A stretch of 64,000 nt of DNA from a virus: positions 57,192 to 121,191 of the IMG/VR virus record IMGVR_UViG_3300001847_000838. One strand, written 5' to 3'. Numbering within the stretch: position 1 is the first letter of the stretch; the number at the start of each line of letters is the position of its first letter. Below are positions 47,575-58,148 of the stretch, in pieces. Below the pieces are notes generated by a model that saw only the letters and a program-made list of their open reading frames with translations, had not been told where the DNA came from and did not search any database. The position numbers and the translations under genes were made by a program.

Positions 47575-49770
47575 TTACAGGACTATAGCAAAGTAATAAG
47601 CTGCCTTATTTATGGCTGCTTGCTGAGCTGTTGATACGGGCTTATTTATATCAGAAGTATTGTCTACGTTTCCAAGACCCACATCAGATTTAGTTATATT
47701 TATATCAGACGTTAATGCATATCCATTTATTTGTCTGGTAGTAGGTACATAGCTTGATAAGGTTGAATTTCTAACAAAAGCACCAGTTCCAATGCCTGTG
47801 TATTCTGCGTTAGTTAAATGATAATATTGATTAGAAGTTCCACCCTGTAACCCAGCAATTTCATTATGAGAAAGTACCAGCGGAGTATGAAAATGACTAT
47901 AATTTTGTGTTCCAGAATGCAAAATATGCAATGTTACGTTGCTTGTTTCGGTTGTTGTTCCGTAAACTTTTATCACTAATTTATCTGTGGCATTACAGCT
48001 AAATTCAGGCTGTACAGTTGTGGCTGCTACTAGCTGAACAGAAGTCCAATTTATATAGAGGCTTTCAGCTGAAAAAAGAAAAGTCTCTACTCCACTTGAT
48101 GTTCTAGTATAAACTTCTGTAAATACATGCGCATGCAGTGTGTCTACATACGTAAAGTAGTTAAACTCCCAAATACCAGGATCTACTGTTGTTTTACCAA
48201 TTGCAGAGTCAGATATATAAGAATGCAGTAAAACTGTATTATTGTTTACAACAACAGTTTCATCTACTTCAGCTGCGGTATCTGGTGTTTTTGAAATTGT
48301 TTCATAGCCAGCAATTCCGCCTGAAGTTGTTGATAAAAAATAAGTAACACCTGGTCCAGCATTAACAACAGCGCCGGAAGAATTTACCCAACTTGTGCCA
48401 TTGTATTTAAGTAATTGATCTGTAACTGGACTAGAAATTACTACATCACTTAAATCATTTAAGCTAGCATTAGCTCCTGTGGTAATTAAACCTTTAGAAT
48501 CATATGTAATTTTTGTATAAGTACCACCAACTATAACACTATTTGCTTCAACTTTAGTATCTGCATAAGTTTTTACAGCATGCTGTGTTGGATATAAAGT
48601 AGAAGAATCAGAAGATAAAGATGTATCATTCGATTTATTTGTTAGGTCTTCTTTTCCATCTAATGCCGATTGTGTGCTTGTTGAAATGGGTTTATCAAGA
48701 TCTGATGTGTTATCGACGTTCCCAAGACCTACATCTGTTTTTGTTAAATTAACATCTGAGGTTAAAGCATATCCATTAATTTGTCTACTTGATGGCACAA
48801 AACCGGAAAAGGTATTTGCTAATAAATCTAAAGCTTGTGATACTTTTGTTGGTACAGTAGACCAATCACCCGGTGTAGAGGGCGAGTATTTTATGCCGCT
48901 GGCTTCATCAAAGTATATAAGAGTTGGGCCTGTTACTGTGAGATTAACTAACGCAGAAACATCTGCAGTTACAGTTCCGGTTCCAGTTATGGTGGAGCCT
49001 TGGCCTAATGTTCCTAGCATGAATAAATTACCGTCAACTTGTGCTGACATTGACGCAAACAAACAGCTTTGAAGTAAAGTAAGGCCATTTGAACGAACCC
49101 TATTAGAATAAGGACCACCTACAAATTGGCAACTTTCTAAAATTAAAACGCTATCTGTGTCAAAACCATCCGCAAAAGAATTTATTATTCTTATTGATTG
49201 AGGACCTGGTGGCAAACTATCTGTTCTTTTTACAGGATATTGACCGTTTGACAGTATAATATTAACAATTCCACCTAATCCTAAATCAAAATTTATCCGC
49301 GTTGAAACATTTACTCCATCCATTAAAAATGTTTCATCTGAAGCTCCAGTAGAAGTATAGTTGATTTGAGCAGAAATGGTTGCTGTATTGCGAATACAAG
49401 TTACACTAATACTTTTATTGGCTTGTACAGGCCAATTAATGGTTGAACCAGAATAAGTTCCAGGCGCTAAAAATATTACGTAGTCGCCTGCAGCTGCGCT
49501 AGAAAGAACTGAAACAGCATATTGCAACGTTTGATATGGTCTAGGTTCCGCACCAGTTCCAGTAGAATCGCTTCCGTTGCTTGCATCTACATAAACTTGT
49601 AAAGGGTTTTTATAGTTTACAAGTGATGCTAAGCTGTCTAAAGCTTGCGCAACTTTAGAAGGTACTGTAGGCCAATTTGCAGAAGTAGCTGGAGTGTAAT
49701 TTAAGTAGTCAGCATCTGTGGATGGAACTAAATCTAAATTTCCAGTTACTGGGTTAAATTTAATCGGCAT
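47575..49770 (-). CDS. Tail fibre / spike with beta-helix N-terminal region, 731 residues
   Basis: Begins MPIKFNPVTGNLDLV, then a region with right-handed beta-helix features (LQVYVDASNGSDSTGTGAEP, RPYQTLQYAVSVL) of the pectate-lyase-like kind. Two copies of RQINGYALTSD then DVGLGNVDNTSD then KPxST occur at about 330 and 690, a motif well known from long tail fibres. The last copy is at the very C-terminus. TAATG coupling to the upstream fibre gene. Confidence 0.82.
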   Translation of the reverse strand: MPIKFNPVTGNLDLVPSTDADYLNYTPATSANWPTVPSKVAQALDSLASLVNYKNPLQVYVDASNGSDSTGTGAEPRPYQTLQYAVSVLSSAAAGDYVIFLAPGTYSGSTINWPVQANKSISVTCIRNTATISAQINYTSTGASDETFLMDGVNVSTRINFDLGLGGIVNIILSNGQYPVKRTDSLPPGPQSIRIINSFADGFDTDSVLILESCQFVGGPYSNRVRSNGLTLLQSCLFASMSAQVDGNLFMLGTLGQGSTITGTGTVTADVSALVNLTVTGPTLIYFDEASGIKYSPSTPGDWSTVPTKVSQALDLLANTFSGFVPSSRQINGYALTSDVNLTKTDVGLGNVDNTSDLDKPISTSTQSALDGKEDLTNKSNDTSLSSDSSTLYPTQHAVKTYADTKVEANSVIVGGTYTKITYDSKGLITTGANASLNDLSDVVISSPVTDQLLKYNGTSWVNSSGAVVNAGPGVTYFLSTTSGGIAGYETISKTPDTAAEVDETVVVNNNTVLLHSYISDSAIGKTTVDPGIWEFNYFTYVDTLHAHVFTEVYTRTSSGVETFLFSAESLYINWTSVQLVAATTVQPEFSCNATDKLVIKVYGTTTETSNVTLHILHSGTQNYSHFHTPLVLSHNEIAGLQGGTSNQYYHLTNAEYTGIGTGAFVRNSTLSSYVPTTRQINGYALTSDINITKSDVGLGNVDNTSDINKPVSTAQQAAINKAAYYFAIVL

Positions 49771-52700
49771 TATGTCCTCACCACTGAAGAAATTGAATTT
49801 TTAGAAGCATCAGTGTAATTTACAGTTATTGTAGCAACCGTAGTTAAACCAGTTTTGTAAACATAAACTTCTTGTGTAGTTGTTGGATACGTTGCCGCAA
49901 TATTATCATAGTTATATGGTACTAATGTGTTAGTTTGCAGTACATTTGCCGTACCGTTTACTGATACGGAACCAATTAAATTTGAACCAGCAGGAATGGA
50001 AGGCAATGAGGTTACTGCTACGTTTGGCGTACCAGAAATTGTAGCAGTTACGTTGCCGGAATCGACTACTGTGTGCAAATTTGTTCCAGTAGCTTGAACT
50101 ACTGTAAAGTTGCCAGAACCAGCATTTGCTGTAATCGTGCCACTAACTGGTTGTGTGGTAGCGCTGCCGTCTACTTTTACCGCAGTACTATTGCCACCTT
50201 GTATGGCTAATGGTGATGTTAATTTAGAATCTATGGATGCTAAAGACGCATTTGCAGTAGATTGATTAGCTGATGTGGCAGCTCCAGTTGGTAAAGATAC
50301 AGTTCCTGAGATATTATTAATATTCCAAGTTCCAGATTGCGAGGCTCCTACCGTGCCAGTTACAGTAGCGTTTAAATTTGCAGCTGTTGCTTGAACTACT
50401 GTAAAATTACCCGTGCCAGCGTTGGCTGTAACTGTGCCTGAAACTGGTTGAGTAGCTGGAAAGTTAGATACAGAAACAGAGCCTGATACTGGTAATGGAT
50501 TTCCACTATCATTTTTAACTTCAACTTCTACTGAAGAAGTTATGGCTACGTTTTGAGTAGATGGGAAATTGCTAACTGAAACAGAACCAATGGCATTTGC
50601 ACCAGCAGGCAAGCTAGGTAAGGAAGTAACCCCAACTGTGCCAATTGCATTAGAGCCAGCATTTAAGCCTACGTTCCAAGTACCTGATTGAGCAGCATTT
50701 ACTGTACCCGTAACAGTTTGAGTTGCAGGAAAATTTGATACAGAGACCGAACCAATGGCATTTGCACCAGCAGGTAATGATGGTAAAGAAGTTACCGCTA
50801 CGTTTGGCGTTCCAGAAATTGTAGCAGTTACGTTGTTAGCTACAGTTTGGTGTGAAGCTACAAGAGTTACATAGCTAATTGTTGCGCTTACTACACCAGT
50901 AACAACGCGAGCACGAATATATCTAAACTGAGAACCTGAATAGTTTGTTGAAACAGGAGTAGAGCCGCCTGTTACACCAGTTACTTGAGTCAATCCTTGT
51001 ACCCAGTTAATATTGTCGTCAGATCCATCTAATGCAAAAGTTACAGCAGAACCACCTGCACCTTGGTTAACAATCATTGTATAAGCAGCATATCCATCGC
51101 AATATAAGGCTGCTGAAGCGCTGTTTGTTGTTGCAGGGTTAATAGTTCTATCAATTATGTTACGTTCGTAAATACCATTAGCAGTTGAACGAGTACTAGA
51201 AATGGTTCTTGTAAAACTTGGCGTAGTTCCACCAATTGTTTCAACATATCTAAAATATGAACCGTCTAGTTTTAAAGCAGGAGTTTGATAAAAACCAACT
51301 GCTGTAATACGAGGCATTTGATAAACAGTATTCCAGTTTACGTTATCTGTACTAGATTGAACTGAAAAATCGTATGTTTGACCTGTACCAGAAGTTACGG
51401 TTACCGCTACGTTTAAGCTTACAGCCACACCTTGAGTAACAGTTTTTGTTGCCGATGTTGTAGTTGCTGTAATTGCAGCAGATGCCTGTTCAGCTACCTG
51501 ATATAATGTATTTTCGTTAACCGCACCAATTGTGTTAGCGCCAGCAGCTAAAGCACCTGTAATTGCTGAAATATTTGATACGTTAACTGAATTACCATAA
51601 CCAGTTAATTGTAATGGTTGTCCTAATGTACCAACTACACCTTGAACAGTAAGAACAGTACCGGTTGTGGTAACTTGAATACGCATCCACTTAAACCCAT
51701 TAGGCATAACTCTATAGGTTGAAGCAGCTGTCATTGTTAATGCGCCGGCGTTGTTGTTTAATGCAAGATCTTGTACTGGCAAAGATACCCAAGTTGTAAG
51801 AGTTGGGTCATTAGTACCTTGTGCAGTTAAAACTGTTGTAGTAACAGCAGAAATTTGAATATCTACTTCCGAAAAACCACTAACATCAATTGGACCAGAT
51901 AATGTATTACCGGCAGTTACTGAATATACCCAAGGTAGTAATACGCGAGTATTTGGTACGTTTGCTGGAGTAACAAAAGCATACGCCGTACCGGATGTGT
52001 AAGAGGTCATATTGGCTCTTACATAAATTTGCTGACTTGTAGCACTTGTAATATTAAGAAGTGCAGGATTTATTAAATACAATCCATTAGCTGTGGTAGT
52101 AGAAGTTTGAGCAGAACTTGCAGGAGAAGCTATTGGATTTGTAGCTAAGCTAAACCAACTAATATTATCTAACGAGTATTGAAACGTAATTGTTCCAACC
52201 CATGCTGTAGTAGCAGCAGGACCATTTGTAATTGTTAAATAATAAGATCCGCCACTGTTTAAAATATATGTGACTGTAGAATTAAGAGAAGCTAAGTTGT
52301 TGGCAGTAGGAGTAGAAATTATTGAACCAGGAGATGCAATAACAGGCAAGTTAGCTTGATCTGTAGCTAAAACAACCGGCAAAGAATTGGCTGATACAGT
52401 TTTTCCTTTAGATGGTAGTTTTGTATCAAGAGAAGCTGTGCTTGTTTGAATAGCAGACAAAGAAGTATTGCCAGTTGTTTGTAAGGCCGAAGTCGAAGCG
52501 CCAGTCGGTAAACTTACTGTACCCGCTATATTGTTTATATTCCAAGTACCAGACTGAGAGACTGGAACAGCAGATTGGTTTGATGCTATAGTTACAGGCA
52601 AAGAGTTGGCCATAGTATTTTGGCCAACTACTCCAGATATGTCACCGAGAGCGGTGGTGAGGGCACCTGACGGCGTGACCTTCACATTTACATAACCTCC

Positions 52701-53855
52701 TCCACCTCCTGTAGTTCTCCCTGTAATAACAGATCTATTTAGTGCAGCTAATGTATAATCTGTTATAATAGCATTTATATTGTCTAAGTTAGAAGTTGTT
52801 CCTGCTGCCCAACAGGCAGTATAAATTGTAAGCAAAGTAGCATCTGCAGATGTTTTTGACACATCTACTGTCATTGGTAAATTTGGATTAGCAACAGAAG
52901 GGTTTAAAGAGCTGTTAGGCTGTTTGATTGTATGAAAATTTATCCAAGTTCCATCGGGAGAAAAAACATCAAATAAAATTGATCCAGAACCTAACCAAGC
53001 AAATCTTATTCTAAATAAATTACTAAAAGTTAAATTTATAGCTTCAGGAGTTCCATTTCTTTTAAAATTAGAATTACTGTTTCCATCTAAAAGATCGTTA
53101 TTAAAACTAGAAATAGGTATAAAAGTGTCTGATCCAGAAGTTCTTTTAGTTAAACCAAAAGTAGTTCCATTATAACCTATAAAAAAGCCATTGTTTGTAT
53201 CATATATGCCAATTCTTTGATAAGAATTGGCAGAAGTCGGAGTAGTAAAAGCTGCAGTAAAATACGCATAAATTTCATTTGCAGGACGATACTCAACCGT
53301 TTGAACAGATATACCCTTAGCGGATGATGTAGTAGCTGTGCTTGTTGAGTACAAAGTGTGGCCATTTGTTTGGGTTACCGATCCTCCTCCGCTTATAGTA
53401 TTTGTAATCAAATTTGTATCAAGGGTACTTTCAAAATTAACTTCTATTTGATTATACTTACTAGCAAAAATTGTAGATCCAAGAACATCAGTTCCAGCCG
53501 CTGTGGTTATATTGGCGTTTAAAGTTCCAGTAACTGGAATAGCAGTCTGATCGGAGGCAATAACTACCGGAGCAGAGTTAGCCATTAAATTCTGGCCCAC
53601 AACATCATAAATAATAAGCAGCTTATCAGAACCACTCATTGACGATGTGTTGTAAGCTAAAGTCAACACTGTTCCAGATAAGTTGGTTAAGCCATATTGA
53701 GACTGCCCTACGACGTATATTATCTGATTCTTATCTATGTTTATGATAGCGTACAGTTTCTTTACGTTGAAACCCGATATTCCGTAAAGATCTACTGTCC
53801 CTACTCCAGCGGCTCCAGGGCTAAATGTATATGAGGGGGTTATACTTTGTTTCAT
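49770..53855 (-). CDS. Repeat-rich tail fibre protein, 1361 residues
   Basis: N-terminal domain (FNVKKLYAIINIDKNQIIYV ... LTLAYNTSSMSGSDKLLIIY) is related to that of the 1045-residue protein. Then a lectin-like region (about 130-370), beta domains, and a C-terminal shaft with repeats SVSNFPATQPVSG, SLPSLPAGANAIG and ISGTVSLPTGAATSA shared with the other fibre. A common adhesin scaffold duplicated within this phage. Confidence 0.8.
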   Translation of the reverse strand: MKQSITPSYTFSPGAAGVGTVDLYGISGFNVKKLYAIINIDKNQIIYVVGQSQYGLTNLSGTVLTLAYNTSSMSGSDKLLIIYDVVGQNLMANSAPVVIASDQTAIPVTGTLNANITTAAGTDVLGSTIFASKYNQIEVNFESTLDTNLITNTISGGGSVTQTNGHTLYSTSTATTSSAKGISVQTVEYRPANEIYAYFTAAFTTPTSANSYQRIGIYDTNNGFFIGYNGTTFGLTKRTSGSDTFIPISSFNNDLLDGNSNSNFKRNGTPEAINLTFSNLFRIRFAWLGSGSILFDVFSPDGTWINFHTIKQPNSSLNPSVANPNLPMTVDVSKTSADATLLTIYTACWAAGTTSNLDNINAIITDYTLAALNRSVITGRTTGGGGGYVNVKVTPSGALTTALGDISGVVGQNTMANSLPVTIASNQSAVPVSQSGTWNINNIAGTVSLPTGASTSALQTTGNTSLSAIQTSTASLDTKLPSKGKTVSANSLPVVLATDQANLPVIASPGSIISTPTANNLASLNSTVTYILNSGGSYYLTITNGPAATTAWVGTITFQYSLDNISWFSLATNPIASPASSAQTSTTTANGLYLINPALLNITSATSQQIYVRANMTSYTSGTAYAFVTPANVPNTRVLLPWVYSVTAGNTLSGPIDVSGFSEVDIQISAVTTTVLTAQGTNDPTLTTWVSLPVQDLALNNNAGALTMTAASTYRVMPNGFKWMRIQVTTTGTVLTVQGVVGTLGQPLQLTGYGNSVNVSNISAITGALAAGANTIGAVNENTLYQVAEQASAAITATTTSATKTVTQGVAVSLNVAVTVTSGTGQTYDFSVQSSTDNVNWNTVYQMPRITAVGFYQTPALKLDGSYFRYVETIGGTTPSFTRTISSTRSTANGIYERNIIDRTINPATTNSASAALYCDGYAAYTMIVNQGAGGSAVTFALDGSDDNINWVQGLTQVTGVTGGSTPVSTNYSGSQFRYIRARVVTGVVSATISYVTLVASHQTVANNVTATISGTPNVAVTSLPSLPAGANAIGSVSVSNFPATQTVTGTVNAAQSGTWNVGLNAGSNAIGTVGVTSLPSLPAGANAIGSVSVSNFPSTQNVAITSSVEVEVKNDSGNPLPVSGSVSVSNFPATQPVSGTVTANAGTGNFTVVQATAANLNATVTGTVGASQSGTWNINNISGTVSLPTGAATSANQSTANASLASIDSKLTSPLAIQGGNSTAVKVDGSATTQPVSGTITANAGSGNFTVVQATGTNLHTVVDSGNVTATISGTPNVAVTSLPSIPAGSNLIGSVSVNGTANVLQTNTLVPYNYDNIAATYPTTTQEVYVYKTGLTTVATITVNYTDASKNSISSVVRT

Positions 53856-53863
53856 CCGCGTTC

Positions 53864-54073
53864 CTATCCGTAGACTAACGAGTTGATGATTGAATTTACG
53901 TTATTAGTAGGAGCCCAGTCATTATTGTTAGGCCCAAATTTATGATATTCAGCACTACCGTCTGTCATTACAGCAAGAGACCCTATTGGTGCTTCAATTG
54001 GAGAAGAAATAGGGTTTTCATCTACTTCTAAAATAAGGATTTCATTTACTGTGATCTCACCTAAAATAGCCAT
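53864..54073 (-). CDS. Small virion protein like a fibre N-terminal domain, 69 residues
   Basis: GEITVNEILILEVDENPISS then APIGSLAVMTDGS and FGPNNNDWAP parallels the first 65 residues of the 862-residue fibre (NLITIGEKKYLVVDANPADG, GSLAVWEDGS, SSDTAWDK). It may be a stand-alone adaptor. GGAGCTTATC before the ATG. Confidence 0.68.
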   Translation of the reverse strand: MAILGEITVNEILILEVDENPISSPIEAPIGSLAVMTDGSAEYHKFGPNNNDWAPTNNVNSIINSLVYG

Positions 54074-54088
54074 GATAAGCTCCGCAAA

Positions 54089-54289
54089 TTAACCATCAAT
54101 CTTTTTAATTATTGCTTTAGATAGTTTTACTTTTGGTGAACTCCACAATGCATTAAGCTCATTTGAGTATTCTGGATGACATGAAATGCATAAAAACTCT
54201 CTGGAGCTGATGTCTTCGCCTTCCTGTATGCAAATGATTTCGTTTATATTTTTGTTTTTTTTACATGCATTGCATCGTTGGCTAGCCAT
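54089..54289 (-). CDS. Zinc-ribbon protein, 66 residues
   Basis: CNACKKNK and CISCHPE make two CxxC pairs, typical of a small zinc ribbon. GGAGC precedes the ATG. Odd placement between two fibre genes; function unknown. Confidence 0.7.
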   Translation of the reverse strand: MASQRCNACKKNKNINEIICIQEGEDISSREFLCISCHPEYSNELNALWSSPKVKLSKAIIKKIDG

Positions 54290-54317
54290 ACATCAGCTCC
54301 TGAGTTTTAGTTGCTAG

Positions 54318-56906
54318 TTATGGAAGAGTAATAACTGTATAGGTTACTGTCCAATCTACGTTGTTATTAGCTGCAGCGTTTACTCTTATTCGTGCTGAAG
54401 TTCCACTAACATCTAAAGTTCCATTCCAAGATGCTTGATCTTCAGATGTATAATCAGATTGCAAGTTAAGAATAGTTACAGTTCCACTTACGTTTTTAAA
54501 ACGAGCACTACGTATATAAACTGCAGAATCCCCACTTGCTCCAGAAGTACCTCCAGTTCTTCTTCCTACTATCTGAGCTTGTACTAAAATAGCAGAATTA
54601 GAAGCAACTGAAATACTAGCAAGTGTTGTGACGGTTGCATCGGTAGTACTAACTTGCGCTTGAGACATTTCCCAATTAGCTTTAGTTGCACTAGAATCTA
54701 CATATTTCATAGAGCCACGGAAAAAAGAACTTCCGTTAACATCCAAGGATCTAGCTGGAGCGTTAGTTCCAATACCTAAACGATTATTTGAGTCATCCCA
54801 AAAGAGATTGGCATTATCTTGTCCAGGAAGACCATTTGCATCAGCAAAAAACACAGAACCTTGAGTCAAGGCAGAGTGCTCTACGATAGCGCCGGAACTA
54901 GAGATCATAATGCGGTTGTTATTTAACGCAGCGCTACTGTTAGTACCACCGTTAGCAATTGGAAGAACACCAGACACGTCAGCGGTTAAGCTAACAGCAG
55001 CCCAAGACAAATTACCAGATCCGTCATTGTGCATAACAGAGTTAGCAGCACCTTGCGTCAATGGTAGTATATAGTTATGCGAGGTCGCGCCGTTACCTAC
55101 ATATAGACCGATGTTCTTGCTAGCATCTGGGCTATAAAAAGCGGCTTTACCGTCTGGGTTAAGTACCAATCTGTTAAGAGAGCTATTAGAAGAAGACCCA
55201 GAAACGCCCCCTGCTGGAGATACCTGAAACGCAATGATTCCACCAAGCCCCGTTCCAGTAGATTCACCAGATTTAATAGTTAAGCTACCAGAAGCTAAGT
55301 CAGTGCCAACCATTTGAGCAGTCTTAATGACACCAGTTTGTGCGCTAGATGCTGTACCGCCACCTAAGAATACAATATGGTTAGATGCAGTATTACTGTT
55401 TAGCTGAAGAGTAGTAACGGCAGTAGCAGTTGCGTTGGGAACAGTTCTAAGTAACAAACGTGTTCCATTAGCGCCTACACCATAATTTTCATTGGCAACT
55501 CCATTTATTTGAGCGCCTTGAATATAACTAGACCCATCATATCCAGCAAAAGTTATAGACCCTAAAGTATCGCCACTTTGAACTGCTGCGCCAGCTCTTT
55601 GTTTTCTAAGAGACAAAAATGGGTTATTTGTGTTTGCTCCAGTGTGTTCAATCCATTGACCTACGTTAGCAGCCGCTGATCCACGAATATGAAGTTTAGC
55701 TTGTAAGGAACTGTTTATACCAATACCAAGCTGTGCGTTGGTAGAATCCCAGAAAAAGTTAGCATTATCTTGTCCAGGAAGACCATTTGCGTTAGCAAAA
55801 AATACAGATCCCTGAGTAAGAGCTGAATGCTCTACAATAGCTCCACTGCTGGAGATCATAATTCTATTGTTATTTAGAGCGGTGCTAGAGTTAGTACCGC
55901 CGTTAGCGATTGGTAATACGCCGGATACATCAGCGGTTAAGCTGACTGCACTAGAAGACAAATTACCATTTGAATCGCTATGTACAACTCCCGTACTAAG
56001 AGCGCGTACACGAGCATTACCGTTAACATCGAGAGCTACGCTAGGAGCGTTTGTGCTAATACCCAAACGGTCATTGATCGCATCCCAAAACAAGTTGGAT
56101 TCGGAATTGATCTTATTAGCATCTTTGTAAAATGCTACTTGACCTGCAACTCCAACGTCTGCATCATCTCGCATAACAAAAGTTCCGCTTGCATCAGCGA
56201 ACTTTTGAACACGACCGGCAGAAAGATTTGCTAAACTAAGACTATTACTATAAGCTACATTTGGAGCTAACAGCTCATAACCGTTTCGGTCAGAGCTTAC
56301 TTTTAAATAACCAGTAATAAGACTATTTTCTTCAAATTCCAGCCCCGAACCACCAGCCGAAGTGGCGGCTCCACCTTTATTTAAAGTAATAAGTTTGTCT
56401 TTAATTTGGGTGTTAGTAGAGTTAAGGTATACTAGAGATCCATTAACCGTTAAATCACCATTAACTATAACGTTATTACCAAAAGTTTTATCACCATTTA
56501 TGGTTTGAGCGCCTTCAGTCAAAACAAAGCTAGCGCTTGCTCCACTAATTGCTGGGACAGTATATATTTGAGCTGAAGAACGAGAAGCTGCTTCAATTTG
56601 AATAGCAACACTTCCAGATCCTTGAGATACAGCGTCATCAAGAGTTTGACCACTGGCGTTAGTGTTGTAAATAGGTAGTTTTAAATAATCACCTACTGCA
56701 ATCCCGCCATCTGCAGCTGTAGAGATTTTATCCCAGGCAGTATCGGAGGATCCCGTTTTAATATATGCTCTACCTACATTAGAGCCATCTTCCCATACCG
56801 CTAAAGACCCCACTTCAGCAGAAGTTCCAGCTCCATCAGCTGGATTAGCATCGACAACAAGATATTTCTTTTCGCCAATAGTTATTAAATTTAATATGTT
56901 AGCCAT
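54318..56906 (-). CDS. Tail fibre protein, 862 residues
   Basis: N-terminal adaptor-like domain, a hinge (NGDKTFGNNVIVNGDLTVNG), then two copies of a module VSLTADVSGVLPIANGGTNS ... GLPGQDNAN with FWD at about 320-395 and 640-715, and a C-terminal beta domain of about 110 residues. IANGGTNS is a well-known fibre turn. AAGGAGAT before the ATG. Confidence 0.82.
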   Translation of the reverse strand: MANILNLITIGEKKYLVVDANPADGAGTSAEVGSLAVWEDGSNVGRAYIKTGSSDTAWDKISTAADGGIAVGDYLKLPIYNTNASGQTLDDAVSQGSGSVAIQIEAASRSSAQIYTVPAISGASASFVLTEGAQTINGDKTFGNNVIVNGDLTVNGSLVYLNSTNTQIKDKLITLNKGGAATSAGGSGLEFEENSLITGYLKVSSDRNGYELLAPNVAYSNSLSLANLSAGRVQKFADASGTFVMRDDADVGVAGQVAFYKDANKINSESNLFWDAINDRLGISTNAPSVALDVNGNARVRALSTGVVHSDSNGNLSSSAVSLTADVSGVLPIANGGTNSSTALNNNRIMISSSGAIVEHSALTQGSVFFANANGLPGQDNANFFWDSTNAQLGIGINSSLQAKLHIRGSAAANVGQWIEHTGANTNNPFLSLRKQRAGAAVQSGDTLGSITFAGYDGSSYIQGAQINGVANENYGVGANGTRLLLRTVPNATATAVTTLQLNSNTASNHIVFLGGGTASSAQTGVIKTAQMVGTDLASGSLTIKSGESTGTGLGGIIAFQVSPAGGVSGSSSNSSLNRLVLNPDGKAAFYSPDASKNIGLYVGNGATSHNYILPLTQGAANSVMHNDGSGNLSWAAVSLTADVSGVLPIANGGTNSSAALNNNRIMISSSGAIVEHSALTQGSVFFADANGLPGQDNANLFWDDSNNRLGIGTNAPARSLDVNGSSFFRGSMKYVDSSATKANWEMSQAQVSTTDATVTTLASISVASNSAILVQAQIVGRRTGGTSGASGDSAVYIRSARFKNVSGTVTILNLQSDYTSEDQASWNGTLDVSGTSARIRVNAAANNNVDWTVTYTVITLP
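54790..54992. repeat. Fibre module DNA repeat, copy B
   Basis: About 200 bases, highly similar to 55746-55952; encodes the IANGGTNS to GLPGQDNAN module. Confidence 0.8.
55746..55952. repeat. Fibre module DNA repeat, copy A
   Basis: Partner of 54790-54992, same orientation, within the same gene. Differences are mostly synonymous. Confidence 0.8.
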
Positions 56907-56970
56907 TTATTTTTATCTCCTTAAGATAAAAGATTATCTTTATTAAGTAAAAACTTTATATTACAAATAC

Positions 56971-57930
56971 TTATGTGCTTCCTACGAGCAGCTCTATATT
57001 AACGTGTCCTGTCCAATAGATCACGTCAGTTGTACCAGCCTTTACAGTAAGATTTAAGTCTGTTGCAGTAAGGCTGTAACCTACATCAAGATTGTTATCG
57101 TTCTTGATTGTTTGGTCAGATAGCCAAGTTCCTTGAGATTGAACATTACTAAGTTGTCTATAAAATAAGCCAGTTCTTTTAAAAGTACATCTTTTAGTTC
57201 CATCATCAGATCTTCCAACAACAATGTATTCTACTCTTACAACGCATGGGTTAGGTAAAGTTATAGAGTAAGCTATCTGTGAAGTTAATGAGTCAGTATA
57301 TAATGCAAAGGTTTCTTGACGAAGCCCGGTGCCAGGATAGCCCATGTGGCTTTTTTGATGAAAATGAGCTATAGGAATATCAACATCTGGTCCTAGCCCA
57401 AACCTTCCTTGCTTATCTATTTTAGCAACTCTAACATTGTTGGTGCGAATATTAAGATCTTTAGCATCAACGGTTCCTAAAAACTGCAGGTTATCATCTA
57501 TTCCTGCATTTCCGTCTAATGCCCAAAAATTCTTTTCAATCATAGAAACCGCTTCAGTTACTACATACAAGATGCCAACTGTAGCATCTTGTTTCATAAC
57601 TTGGGCTACTATACCTCCGTTAATTGTAGTAGATAAGTTTCCATTTGCGTCACTATAAAGATAGCTACCAACTGTCCAAAGTGAAGTGTCTACATCAACC
57701 ATAAAACCAAACGCACAAACCATACCGGTTTTTCCATTGGCTATAGTGTCATAAGTTACTCCAAAATTGGGATGCAAAGATGGATTGGCAAGCTCTACTT
57801 GAGGATAAGCAGTTCCCTGAGAAGTTAGCCTTACAGCCTTCATGGCTAATATTATACTTCCGGTATTGTTCTCCACCACCTCATTTGTTGGGCTGTGAAG
57901 GTCTCTTCCTTTGAGCCTTGAATGAAGCAT
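56971..57930 (-). CDS. Fibre-associated virion protein, 319 residues
   Basis: Beta-rich protein with a chaperone-like or adaptor look (GLGPDVDIPIAHFHQKSHMG, YTDSLTSQIAYSITLPNPCV) ending in an antiparallel sheet (DVIYWTGHVNIELLVGS). TAATG coupling with the gene before. Probably a baseplate-to-fibre connector. Confidence 0.65.
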   Translation of the reverse strand: MLHSRLKGRDLHSPTNEVVENNTGSIILAMKAVRLTSQGTAYPQVELANPSLHPNFGVTYDTIANGKTGMVCAFGFMVDVDTSLWTVGSYLYSDANGNLSTTINGGIVAQVMKQDATVGILYVVTEAVSMIEKNFWALDGNAGIDDNLQFLGTVDAKDLNIRTNNVRVAKIDKQGRFGLGPDVDIPIAHFHQKSHMGYPGTGLRQETFALYTDSLTSQIAYSITLPNPCVVRVEYIVVGRSDDGTKRCTFKRTGLFYRQLSNVQSQGTWLSDQTIKNDNNLDVGYSLTATDLNLTVKAGTTDVIYWTGHVNIELLVGST

Positions 57931-58148
57931 TAGATGGTCACCACGTTTCCATTATTATCTATAACTACCCTAGGTCCATCTTCTAAAAAAACTCCATAAG
58001 CTGGATCCCAGGTATGAAAAATATGTCCAGCAGAATTTCTTTGTGCGGTTACTATTCTGTCTGAATTAAAGTTTCTTACAACATCCAATTGTCCAGTTAT
58101 AGGATTAAGAACCAACTCTTCTTTATCGCGCGGACTATTATTACTCAT
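57930..58148 (-). CDS. Small virion protein, 72 residues
   Basis: LVLNPITGQLDVVRNF matches the NPVTGNLDLV opening of the 731-residue fibre, a common start for virion attachment proteins. ATGA overlap with upstream. Confidence 0.65.
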   Translation of the reverse strand: MSNNSPRDKEELVLNPITGQLDVVRNFNSDRIVTAQRNSAGHIFHTWDPAYGVFLEDGPRVVIDNNGNVVTI

